A DNA stretch of 64,000 nucleotides from Myroides oncorhynchi. Its GTDB lineage: Bacteria; Bacteroidota; Bacteroidia; Flavobacteriales; Flavobacteriaceae. Shown here piece by piece: positions 34,070-43,046 of the stretch; position 1 is the first letter of the stretch; each line of letters starts with the position of its first letter. The notes under the pieces are model-generated. The model saw nothing but the letters and a program-made list of their open reading frames with translations. It made no database searches and had not been told where the DNA came from. Location: positions 3,049,501 through 3,113,500 of the forward strand of contig NZ_JAJJMP010000001.1 of assembly GCF_020905415.1 (NCBI RefSeq), given 5' to 3'. The translations under genes and the position numbers were made by a program.

Positions 34070-35542
34070 TTAAATATTTTGTGTGTTGTCGCGAACTGCT
34101 ACTAATTTCTTGATAGAAGCTACCATCGTATTGTAGTTAGCTATTGCTTCAGCTTTCTTTAATTGGTAATCTAATAATTGACGTTGTACTTGTATTACAT
34201 TTGTCAAATCACTTTTCCCAGTTACAAACTCCTTGATAATAAGGTTATAGGTAGTCTGAGCTAGTGTAGTCTGTTTGTCATAAAGAGTTACAATACGAGC
34301 TGCATCATCTAGCTGACTTTTATAGCCATAGTACTCACTCTTTAATGTATTATAAGTTTCTTTAAACTTCTGATCACTAGACTTCCACCAAAGTTTCCCT
34401 TCTTCTTGTTGGGCTTTGTACTTTTTTCGGAAGATGGGTAGTGTTACTGTCATCATGGGCATAATCATGTCTTTTCCATTCATATCTCCCATACCTAGCA
34501 TCATATCACTAGTTTTTCCTATGATCATGTATTGTACTCCAAGTCCTATCATAGGGTAACTCATCTTTCTATCCATCTCTGACTTTGCCTTATAGGCTAA
34601 TCCCTCTTCTGTAATCATTGAAAGCATTGGGTTGTTTTCTTGTATTGCAAGTAAAGCATCTTGTTCGCTAAATAGATAGTTTACCTTTTCTATTTCACCT
34701 AGTACTACTTGATAATTAGCTTCTCTATTTAACAGTGCATTAAATTTTGCTTTTTCTGCTGTGATTTGCGAATGTAGACTTTCTATATTATTTTCTATTT
34801 CAATTAGTTCAAGACCTATACGCAATACATCTGACATACCAGAGGCACTACTGCTACCCATCTCGCTCATTCCACTGCTAGAGCTCATAGAAGAAGACAT
34901 AGCAGGTGCTGCAGTAGCTCCGCCTGTCATACCCATAGCTCCCATGCCTGTAGAAGAAGAAGTGGATGGGGTAGAAGCTGTCTTAGTGCTTACTTTAGGA
35001 GTAGCTGTTACTTTTGCGCTGTTAGAAGGAGCAGAGAACTTTCTGATTGCTAATTGTTCTAGCTGCTCTAAGAGTTTTTTATTTTCTTGGTTATTGAGTA
35101 ACTGCTGATTTAACTTCTGTAAGTTATACCACTGTGTGTACACCTGAAGTGTTAGGTTATCTAATGTTTCTTTGTATTGCTGGTCTTGCATATTAGCCAT
35201 GTGCCCAGCTTCTACTTGAGCTGATTTACGCGTGCCAAACCAAGGAAGCATTTGCATTACACTTACGTTACCGATAGAGCGACCACCCACGATATCCATA
35301 GGTTTGGTATAAAACTCCATTGATAGCTCAGGATCTTGATATGCACCTGCTTGAGGAATCTTTTGTAAGAAGGCTTCATAAGCTAGCTTTTGTGATTTAA
35401 CACCTGGGTTATTCTCTATGGCTACCTTTAAATAGCGTGATAGAGAATCCTTAGGTTGCTCCTGGGCTACAGCCGTAGCAGTGAAACTAGTCACTGCTAA
35501 GAAGGCCGAAGCTAAATATATATATGTTTTATTTTTGTTCAT
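34070..35542 (-). CDS. cusC: CusC-like outer-membrane efflux channel (TolC family)
   Basis: 490 aa with a signal peptide (to about residue 26, TAVAQ). Two OEP repeats (LKVAIENNPGVKSQKLAYEA; then about 285-480) give the TolC barrel-tunnel architecture. Between them (about 180-240) lies an unusual Ser/Met/Gly-rich insert (STGMGAMGMTGG, SGMSEMGSSSASGM). A second Met cluster, MLGMGDMNGKDMIMPMM, lies near residue 350. Met clusters bind Cu(I), so these may be extra metal sites at the channel. The gene lies 26 bp after cusA and 3 bp before cusB. Confidence 0.9.
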   Translation of the reverse strand: MNKNKTYIYLASAFLAVTSFTATAVAQEQPKDSLSRYLKVAIENNPGVKSQKLAYEAFLQKIPQAGAYQDPELSMEFYTKPMDIVGGRSIGNVSVMQMLPWFGTRKSAQVEAGHMANMQDQQYKETLDNLTLQVYTQWYNLQKLNQQLLNNQENKKLLEQLEQLAIRKFSAPSNSAKVTATPKVSTKTASTPSTSSSTGMGAMGMTGGATAAPAMSSSMSSSSGMSEMGSSSASGMSDVLRIGLELIEIENNIESLHSQITAEKAKFNALLNREANYQVVLGEIEKVNYLFSEQDALLAIQENNPMLSMITEEGLAYKAKSEMDRKMSYPMIGLGVQYMIIGKTSDMMLGMGDMNGKDMIMPMMTVTLPIFRKKYKAQQEEGKLWWKSSDQKFKETYNTLKSEYYGYKSQLDDAARIVTLYDKQTTLAQTTYNLIIKEFVTGKSDLTNVIQVQRQLLDYQLKKAEAIANYNTMVASIKKLVAVRDNTQNI

Positions 35543-35568
35543 TGTTTTTTATCTTTACAGTTAACGGC

Positions 35569-38500
35569 TTACAGTTTTTCGCTGTCTTGTGTTTGCGGTT
35601 CCAATTCTTGGTGCTGATCTTTCTGTTTTCTATTTTCCTTTTTAATGGCCCATTCTCTCCACCAACATTGAAATACAGGTACCACAAACATGGTCATTGA
35701 CTGAATTAGCATTCCTCCAAATGTTGGGATAGCCATTGGTACCATAATCTCAGCTCCTTTACCCGTGGAGGTCATAACAGGAAGAAGCGCAATTAGCGCC
35801 GTAGCAGTAGTCATAGCTGCTGGACGTACACGTTTAAGTCCTGCGTATACTACAGCTTCTCTAATCTCTTCTTTTGTTTTTGGATCTCTAGCCTGGAAGG
35901 TATCGTGGATATAAGTTCCCATCAGTACTCCATCATTAGTAGCTAATCCAAATAGGGCAATAAAACCTACCCAGACTGCGATACTCAAGTTGATGTTGTG
36001 CATCTGGAATAGGTCTCTCATGTTCATATCTCCAACAGAGAAGTTCATAAACCAAGGCTGTCCATATAACCACAATAAGATAAAACCTCCTGCAAAGGCT
36101 ACAAACACCCCTGAGAAGTGAATAAGCGATGCTGCTATGGTCTTAAACTGGAAGTATAGAATAAGTAAGATTGCTAACAAACTCAGTGGTACAATGTATA
36201 GTAATCGCTGAGAAGCTCTTTCTTGTTGCTCATAATTTCCTGCAAATTTATAGGTAACTCCTTTTGGCAAGGTAAGTTCTTTTGATGCTAGTTTAGCTTG
36301 TAATAGCTTATCTGCCTCGTGTACTACATCTACTTCTGCTTTGCCTTCTATTTTATCAAATATTACATATCCTAATAAGAATGTATTCTCACTTTGAATC
36401 ATTTGAGCCCCCTTAGCATAGTCTATATCTGCTACTTCACTAAGTGGTATCTGAGCTCCAGTAGCGGTAGGAATAAGCATCTTTGCCAGTTCTTCTGGAT
36501 TGTCTCTAAGCTCTCTTGGATAACGCAGTCTTACAGGGAAACGCTCACGTCCTTCTACGGTTGTTGTAAGAGCCATACCTCCAATAGCAGCTCCAATTAC
36601 ATCTTGCAGATCAGATACAGTAATTCCGTATCTAGCCATATTATGCCTGTTTAGGTGAATCTCTACATAAGGTGCCCCCACTGCGCGATCATAAAAAACA
36701 GTAGAAGGCATAATAGAAGGAATATCTTTAAGAGCGGTCTCTAAGGCTTTTCCTCCTGCTTCTATAGATTCTAAGTCTGGTCCTGATACTTTAAGTCCCA
36801 TCGGGGCACGCATACCTGTGGATAACATAACAAGCCTTGCCTCTATAGGTTGTAATTTAGGAGCAGAAGTCAATCCTGGTAAGTGAGAGACATTGACTAT
36901 CTCCTGCCAGATATCATCTGCTTTTTTAATCTGTGGTCTCCATTGACGCAAGAATTTACCGTCTTTATCGGTGATTAAACTATCTCTAGGGATAAGTCTA
37001 AAACCATTATCTGGATGATAGGTATTGCCATTTATAAGTTCAAATTCTCCTTTTTTATTTGTTTTAAAGCGCTGTCTATGCCCATTGTCATCTAAGATAT
37101 ACTCAGAACGGTAGTTAATTGTATTTTCAAACATTTGAGTAGGAGCAGGGTCAAGAGCTGAGTTTACACGTCCCCATTTACCTACAGTTAGCTCTACCTC
37201 AGGGATATTCTGAATACGCCTATCTAGAGTTCCTATAAATTGAAGGTTTTGTTCAATACCTGTATGTGGCATACTTGTTGGCATTAACAAGAATGAACCT
37301 TCATTTAAACTAGGCATAAACTCTTGTCCAATACCTGGAAAAGTCTCTGTTGACTTTTGCCAGAATGCGGTCTCTCTAAATGATTTCCATCCTACGGTTT
37401 CAAATCCTTTGGCTACAAAACCCAAGCTCTTGTCTACACCTAACCACACAAGCATACCAAAGGCCATAGTGATAATAGGAATACTCATAAACTTCCAACG
37501 GTGAGTAAGCGCCCATCTTAAGATTTGCTCATAATAGATAACAAGCAACCATAATATCCCTAATATTGATCCAATGGCAAAGAATACAAATACAAAATTT
37601 AACCCTGTACTTTGCTGTGTACCCAGTGGTAACCATTCTACACTTAAGTAGTATGACGCTACAAAAAGGGTAAGGGCTACATTGATATAATTGGCTATTT
37701 TCTCTCCTTTTAAATTAGGAATAAATAGATTGTTTATCGCAACTAACCCTAGTGTTAACGCGATAAATTCGCCTGTATATATCCATAGCCCTATACCTAG
37801 TGCAACTAGTATATAGTTGGCTATTTTGCGTATTTTGTTTTTGTCTATCCTAATTGAATATACATAATAAGCAATAGTAGGTAGTACGATAATACCTAAT
37901 ACAAAAGCGGATAATAAAGCAAAGGTTTTTGTATAGGCTAATGGTTTAAAAAGTTTACCCTCTTGAGCTTCCATTGCAAATACAGGAAGGAAACTTATAA
38001 TGGTTGTTAGCATGGCAGTTGATAGTGCTCCAGATACTTCCGAGACAGCTTTGCCTATTAGATTTATAAAAGCCTTTCCTTTACTCTGTATTCCTTGGGC
38101 TCGTTCTTCTTCCATATACCTTATGATACTCTCGACAAAGACGACTCCTACATCCACCATGACTCCAATTGCAATAGCAATACCAGATAAGGCCACAATA
38201 TTGGCCTCAATACCCATATATCGCATGATAATAAAGGTGGCTAATACTCCTATGGGTAGGATACTGGAAATAATAATGGATGCGCGCAAATTAATCACCA
38301 GTACGATCACTACGATAATACAGATTAGTATCTCATGAGCAAGGGCTGTTTCTAATGTCCCTATAGTCTCTTGTATTAGTCCAGATCGGTCATAGAAGGG
38401 TACTACAGTTACTTTAGAAATAGTTCCATCGGCTAGAGTCTTTTGAGGAAGACCAGCCTGCATTTCTTTTATTTTTTCCTTTACGTTGTTGATCACATGC

Positions 38501-39444
38501 ATCGGATTTGCGCCATATCTGGCCACTACCACACCTCCTACAGCATCAACACCCTCTTTATCAAGTCCACCACGACGGGTAGCAGGACCTAGATTTACAA
38601 AGGCTACATCTTTTATTTTTACAGGTACATTATTGCGTACTGTAACTACAGCATCTTCTAAGTCTTTGACACTTTTAATATATCCAAGCCCGCGTACTAA
38701 ATATTCAGCTTTATTAATCTCTATGGTTTCAGCCCCGATATCTAGGTTGCTCTTTTGGATAGCAGACATTACATCCATCACTGATACGTTATAAGCACGC
38801 ATTGCGTCAGGATTGACCTCTACTTGATATTCTTTGACATAGCCACCGATAGAGGCTACCTCAGAAACTCCCTCTGCAGCAGATAAGTTATATTTAGTAT
38901 AGAAATCCTGTACAGTACGAAGCTCATCTGGATCCCATCCACCTGTAGGTTCTCCTGTCTCGGGATTACGCCCTTCAAGAGTATACCAATATACTTGTCC
39001 TAATGCAGTTGCATCAGGTCCTAATGAAGGAATAACACCTTCTGGTAATGTACCAGAAGGTAATGAGTTAAGCTTCTCTAAGATACGAGATCGGCTCCAG
39101 TAGAACTCTACATTCTCTTCAAAGATGATATAGATAAATGACATCCCAAACATAGAGCTACTGCGCACTGTCTTCACCCCTGGTATTCCAAGAAGTGACG
39201 TTGTTAGAGGATAGGTGATTTGCTCTTGGATATCTTTAGGAGAGCGTCCCATCCATTCGGTAGCGACAATCTGTTGGTTCTCACCAATATCTGGGATTGC
39301 ATCCACAGGTACTGGATCGCTAGGCAGTATATTCTGATGCCAATTAAATGGAGCTGTTATCAGTCCCCATATAATTACCACCACCAATAATAGTAGAGTG
39401 ATAACTCTATTATGTAAAAAGTACTTAATGATTTTATTAAGCAT
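35569..39444 (-). CDS. cusA: CusA-like heavy-metal RND efflux pump
   Basis: 1291 aa, longer than E. coli CusA (about 1047 aa) because of an extra membrane-rich insert at about residues 540-660, common in Bacteroidetes homologues. Family motifs include VDAIPDIGENQQIV (N-terminus), TEWMGRSPKDIQEQITYPL, SSMFGMSFIYIIFE, GIAIAIGVMVDVGVVFVES (TM4 with acidic relay residues), EFMPSLNEGSFLLMPTSMPH, and GLKRVRPAAMTTATALIALLP near the end. It exports monovalent metal ions from periplasm or cytoplasm in exchange for protons. It is the first gene of the minus-strand cusA-cusC-cusB operon. Confidence 0.95.
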   Translation of the reverse strand: MLNKIIKYFLHNRVITLLLLVVVIIWGLITAPFNWHQNILPSDPVPVDAIPDIGENQQIVATEWMGRSPKDIQEQITYPLTTSLLGIPGVKTVRSSSMFGMSFIYIIFEENVEFYWSRSRILEKLNSLPSGTLPEGVIPSLGPDATALGQVYWYTLEGRNPETGEPTGGWDPDELRTVQDFYTKYNLSAAEGVSEVASIGGYVKEYQVEVNPDAMRAYNVSVMDVMSAIQKSNLDIGAETIEINKAEYLVRGLGYIKSVKDLEDAVVTVRNNVPVKIKDVAFVNLGPATRRGGLDKEGVDAVGGVVVARYGANPMHVINNVKEKIKEMQAGLPQKTLADGTISKVTVVPFYDRSGLIQETIGTLETALAHEILICIIVVIVLVINLRASIIISSILPIGVLATFIIMRYMGIEANIVALSGIAIAIGVMVDVGVVFVESIIRYMEEERAQGIQSKGKAFINLIGKAVSEVSGALSTAMLTTIISFLPVFAMEAQEGKLFKPLAYTKTFALLSAFVLGIIVLPTIAYYVYSIRIDKNKIRKIANYILVALGIGLWIYTGEFIALTLGLVAINNLFIPNLKGEKIANYINVALTLFVASYYLSVEWLPLGTQQSTGLNFVFVFFAIGSILGILWLLVIYYEQILRWALTHRWKFMSIPIITMAFGMLVWLGVDKSLGFVAKGFETVGWKSFRETAFWQKSTETFPGIGQEFMPSLNEGSFLLMPTSMPHTGIEQNLQFIGTLDRRIQNIPEVELTVGKWGRVNSALDPAPTQMFENTINYRSEYILDDNGHRQRFKTNKKGEFELINGNTYHPDNGFRLIPRDSLITDKDGKFLRQWRPQIKKADDIWQEIVNVSHLPGLTSAPKLQPIEARLVMLSTGMRAPMGLKVSGPDLESIEAGGKALETALKDIPSIMPSTVFYDRAVGAPYVEIHLNRHNMARYGITVSDLQDVIGAAIGGMALTTTVEGRERFPVRLRYPRELRDNPEELAKMLIPTATGAQIPLSEVADIDYAKGAQMIQSENTFLLGYVIFDKIEGKAEVDVVHEADKLLQAKLASKELTLPKGVTYKFAGNYEQQERASQRLLYIVPLSLLAILLILYFQFKTIAASLIHFSGVFVAFAGGFILLWLYGQPWFMNFSVGDMNMRDLFQMHNINLSIAVWVGFIALFGLATNDGVLMGTYIHDTFQARDPKTKEEIREAVVYAGLKRVRPAAMTTATALIALLPVMTSTGKGAEIMVPMAIPTFGGMLIQSMTMFVVPVFQCWWREWAIKKENRKQKDQHQELEPQTQDSEKL

Positions 39445-39948
39445 AAGATAGATATTACTGTATTAATAAATGACACCTACTATATCTTTTTTATTTGTGC
39501 TATATAAGGGAGTACATACCTTTATTATATGTCATTAAACCTAGAACAAGGGATAGATACAAAAAGAAATTATACAAAACAGGTCTGAATTAGTAGCTTA
39601 AGCACACTGTAGTATGGTGTAAGGGCTAATAAAAAAGCTATAAAATATAATGACTTTATCGTATCTAGCTAACGTTGATTATGGGTTAAAGCAAAAGACA
39701 TACAGTCATAGTACGGTTAAATAAAAAGAAATAGTAGATGATCGTTGTAATCATCATTGAGCCCAAAGAAGAATGCATTGAGTAATAAGAAAATCCTTAA
39801 AAGATTAGTGTACAAGTCCTTTATGATATAAAGAAGACTTTGGTTCTTACTAAAATTCGATTCTTGGCTCTGGGTAAAGTAGCTATATAAGTATTAATCA
39901 CCTTTATAGATTATATAGATAATGAGATAGCTACTTAAGATTAGAAAA
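39445..39948. other. Intergenic region upstream of cusA
   Basis: 504 bp without a recognised gene. It must contain the cusA promoter on the minus strand, but no good TAnnTTTG box was seen. No metal-regulator gene lies here. Confidence 0.4.
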
Positions 39949-40377
39949 TCATATACGATAAATACAGATATAAGACAGGGGGTCTATATCTTTAAACTTA
40001 AATCCAGAAACACAAACAGAAAGAGGAGAAACAGAGACTAAATCAATAGACTTTAAATCTTCTAAGTAGTTTGAGTTAAACCACTGTGATTTAATATTGG
40101 CTGTTTTCGACTTTGTATCTTGGATTACTTTAGGTGTTTGAACCTTTAATTCTGTAGATGTAACTAATACACGTGAAGCTACACTACAGCACGGCATATT
40201 CATATCCATGCCATGAGAACTTTGCTCCATATCTTTTGAACAACATGTTGCAGTGTTTTCGCTGCTGATCTCCATACCACATGTCATCACCTCTTGTGTA
40301 CAAGACCACTCTATAATAGGGCTAGCCGTCACCAGAAATGATAAGAATAAAAATAATATGGATAAGTGTTTTTTCAC
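39949..40377 (-). CDS. Exported Cys/Met-rich protein next to Cus operon
   Basis: 142 aa from the GTG at 40377 (VKKHLSILFLFLSFLVTAS, a clear signal sequence). The open frame extends 11 codons further to a TTG at 40410, but that start overlaps the -7 box at 40408-40415, so I reject it. The mature part holds CTQEVMTCGMEI, ATCCSKDMEQ and MDMNMPCCS, a Cys/Met arrangement suited to Cu(I). Similar small Cys-rich exported proteins accompany metal operons in Flavobacteriia. Metal capture or sensing is inference. It is transcribed toward the Cus operon but about 500 bp away from it. Confidence 0.65.
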   Translation of the reverse strand: MKKHLSILFLFLSFLVTASPIIEWSCTQEVMTCGMEISSENTATCCSKDMEQSSHGMDMNMPCCSVASRVLVTSTELKVQTPKVIQDTKSKTANIKSQWFNSNYLEDLKSIDLVSVSPLSVCVSGFKFKDIDPLSYICIYRI

Positions 40378-40407
40378 TAAATGTCTGAATTGTTCAATTG
40401 TATGCGA

Positions 40408-40415
40408 CAAAGATA
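40408..40415 (-). promoter_or_regulatory. -7 promoter box of the Cys/Met-rich gene
   Basis: TATCTTTG on the minus strand matches TAnnTTTG. It lies 30 nt upstream of the GTG start at 40377. No clear -33 TTG is visible. Confidence 0.5.
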
Positions 40416-40721
40416 CTTATTTTTTAATTAGACGCCTCTTTTAAGGTAATTTAATCTGTTGTATAATTCGTAGAGTTATTTATATAATTTCAAAAATGTA
40501 TATGTCAACTTAAAAGGGTTAAAGGTTTGTGATAATCGCAATGTGTATTTTTTTAGTATAATAAGTTTTATCCTTAATATGCTGTTTTTTAATTTGAATA
40601 TAGGGGTTTAACAAGGTGTTAATCTAAAATAGGTATTCTTAGTGATAGCGTTAAACATTGTTCGCGGTATGTGACTTTAAGCTTTTGATAAGTCCTAATA
40701 GTAAACATATTTAAAATTGCT
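40416..40721. other. Intergenic region before the aquaporin gene
   Basis: 306 bp between divergent genes. No gene was recognised; it presumably carries both promoters. Confidence 0.4.
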
Positions 40722-41423
40722 ATGAGAAATTATTTTGCTGAGTTCTTAGGAACTTTCTGGTTAGTATTAGGTGGATGTGGAAGTGCATTATTTGCTGCCG
40801 CAGTGCCTGATGTAGGTATTGGGTTTGTAGGGGTGTCGCTTGCCTTTGGTCTTACCGTGTTAACAATGGCATACGGGGTAGGGCATATATCAGGAGGACA
40901 TTTTAATCCTGCTGTATCTATAGGAATGTATATAGGAGGCAGATTCTCAGGTAAAGAGATTTTACCTTATATTGGATCTCAATTATTAGGAGCAGTTAGC
41001 GCAGCGGCTGTTTTGTATTTGATTTATACAGGAAGTGGTGTTTGTGCTATTGACAACACATTACCTGGAGCTTTCGCAGCTAATGGTTATGGAGATTTAT
41101 CTCCAAGTGGTTTTAATGTAATCTCTGCTTTTGTTACTGAGTTTGTTTTAACAGCCTTCTTTATCCTTATTATCTTGGGTAGTACAGATAAGAAAGCTAA
41201 TACTAAATTTGCAGGTATAGCTATTGGATTAGCATTAACACTAATTCACTTAATCTCTATACCAATTACTAATACTTCGGTTAATCCTGCTAGATCTATT
41301 TCACAAGCTATTTTTGCCGGTGGAGAGTACCTGCCACAACTGTGGTTATTTATATCAGCACCAATATTAGGGGCAATGGTAGCAGGATTGATATACAAGT
41401 TTTTATTACAAGATAAAAAATAG
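40722..41423 (+). CDS. aqpZ: Aquaporin Z-like water channel
   Basis: 233 aa, six membrane helices. Both half-helix NPA motifs are present ([16 protein letters not shown] and [19 protein letters not shown]). The selectivity-filter Arg follows the second [23 protein letters not shown] at the N-terminus is the usual MIP start. The gene transports water across the inner membrane. It stands alone; no glycerol genes are nearby and the second-half sequence looks AqpZ-like. Confidence 0.95.
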   Translation: MRNYFAEFLGTFWLVLGGCGSALFAAAVPDVGIGFVGVSLAFGLTVLTMAYGVGHISGGHFNPAVSIGMYIGGRFSGKEILPYIGSQLLGAVSAAAVLYLIYTGSGVCAIDNTLPGAFAANGYGDLSPSGFNVISAFVTEFVLTAFFILIILGSTDKKANTKFAGIAIGLALTLIHLISIPITNTSVNPARSISQAIFAGGEYLPQLWLFISAPILGAMVAGLIYKFLLQDKK

Positions 41424-41856
41424 AAAAGTATTCTAGAAGCTTTTTTTGGGATTTAGGTTTAGCTTCAGACTTTTACTGACACTATTTAGTAGTATAGATT
41501 CTAATTTGTTTGTAAAAAGTGCAATAAAATGACAATAAAAAGTATTGGCTATTTTGATAGAATTTAGTTTTTGATGTTTTAGTGTTAAAATACCATTATT
41601 TTAATGATTTAATATTGCTTATTTATGTGTTTTTATTGATTTTAATTTAAAAAATATTTAGATAAGTAAAAATAACATAGTATTTTAGGTTAAATAATGT
41701 TATTTTTAAAATATGTTAAAACCTAATTTTTCATTTATTAATTATACTGCTTTCAAGAATGAAATTATATGATTCTAATTGAATTAAATAGGTAACAAAT
41801 TTTTTCTTTTCTATTTATAAAGACGAATCCCTAACCAAGACGTCCGAGTAAAAAAA

Positions 41857-41888
41857 CAAAAAGCTATCTCATTTGAGGTAGCTTTTTA
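41857..41888 (+). terminator. Free-standing terminator-like hairpin
   Basis: AAAAAGCTATCTCA and TGAGGTAGCTTTTT pair with one wobble and a 2-nt loop, followed by T's. No annotated gene ends close to it. Confidence 0.6.
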
Positions 41889-42216
41889 TGTTTATAAAAA
41901 TTGTTGTTTAATAATATGCATCTCCATTTAGTATCATACGAATGATTTAGTGAGTAAAATAACTATAGGTATCTAATATACAATCTATAAAAAGTTAGTT
42001 ATACCCCGTTTAATTTAGGTAATTAGTAATGTACTCCTCCTTATTTTATCAAATGGATACACGTTTTAAGATCGGTGGTTTTATAATATAAACTTCTATT
42101 TTATTAAATAATTGTTAAGTCATATTGGTATCTAATTTTGAATACTTTAATAAAATGTTATAATTAATAATAGTTTTTAAAATGTTATTTTGTGTTAATT
42201 AGTTAGTTTATTTTTT

Positions 42217-42224
42217 TATATTTG
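42217..42224 (+). promoter_or_regulatory. -7 promoter box of the surface-protein operon
   Basis: TATATTTG matches TAnnTTTG. The nearest upstream TTTG is 24 nt away, longer than usual. A leader of about 165 nt would result. Confidence 0.4.
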
Positions 42225-42398
42225 ACATGTGTTTTGCTTTTGCTTAGATTGTATTTTTATTTTTAACAAATTATAGGTTTTTTGTTAGTAAAAAAAGCCA
42301 ATAGCATTAAATACTTTAATAGTTCTGCATAAGGGGGGACTAATAAACTACTATATTGAATTTTTAAAAGGATTGATAAAATTGCAAAAAAAACAATT

Positions 42399-43043
42399 AT
42401 GAAAAAGTGTTTGTTAATTGGTTTGATGTTAGTTGGGACTAACTTGGGAATGTCTTATGGACAAACGGTAATAGGTGGAGGTAAATTACCAGCCGAAGGT
42501 GCTATTTTAGATTTAAAGGACATGGTTGTAGGGGCAGATAACGTGGCTGCAAGTAAAGGATTCTTAATGCCAAGAGTTATGCTAACAGACCTAACTAAGT
42601 TAATACCTTTAGTAAAAACAGAAACGCCAGAGAATAAAAAAGAACATATAGGGCTACAGGTATATCACGTTGGTGGAGCTACAAGTACAATAAGTCCTGG
42701 TTTGAAAATATGGAATGGAGTAAATTGGGAAGAATTATATAGTTCACCTAAAGGTCAATGGATATATATGCCGCCATTTCCACTTAAGATGTATCTTGAT
42801 GCTGTTCAGACTATTGATTTGTATGCAGAGTATAGTAAACAGATAAAAGATAAAGCTACATTATGGCAACCCAATGATGTTACTTTTATTATTACAGGAT
42901 TTGATGCTCTAGCTTTTGCAACAGCTCCTTTGATTCAAACAGATATAAGTGGAGCAATACATAAGCACAATTTAGTATTTAAACCTGCTTTAGGCAAATT
43001 AACTGCCTCTTCTTATTTAAATATAATCATTGTTAAAAAGTAA
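42399..43043 (+). CDS. Secreted protein of unknown function (first gene of lectin-like operon)
   Basis: 214 aa. A signal peptide (GTNLGMSYGQ) is followed by AEGAILDLKDM and ASKGFLMPRVMLTDLTKL. This opening resembles many Flavobacteriia surface proteins, in which it precedes a variable domain. The middle has GLKIWNGVNWEELY and the end is beta-rich. No enzymatic motif was seen. Only 3 bp separate it from the next gene and 2 bp separate the next two genes, so the three are one operon and probably one surface structure. Confidence 0.65.
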   Translation: MKKCLLIGLMLVGTNLGMSYGQTVIGGGKLPAEGAILDLKDMVVGADNVAASKGFLMPRVMLTDLTKLIPLVKTETPENKKEHIGLQVYHVGGATSTISPGLKIWNGVNWEELYSSPKGQWIYMPPFPLKMYLDAVQTIDLYAEYSKQIKDKATLWQPNDVTFIITGFDALAFATAPLIQTDISGAIHKHNLVFKPALGKLTASSYLNIIIVKK

Positions 43044-43046
43044 GAT

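Larger units (their letters stand above)
41424..42398 (+). other. Long AT-rich intergenic region
   Basis: 975 bp with no recognised gene. It contains a terminator-like hairpin at 41857-41888, 434 bp behind aqpZ, and a -7 box at 42217-42224. The distance from aqpZ to the hairpin leaves room for a short RNA gene, but I see no conserved RNA family. Confidence 0.45.

Noticed and set aside
36394..38794. Plus-strand open frames inside cusA
   Set aside because: Antisense shadows of a highly conserved RND pump gene.
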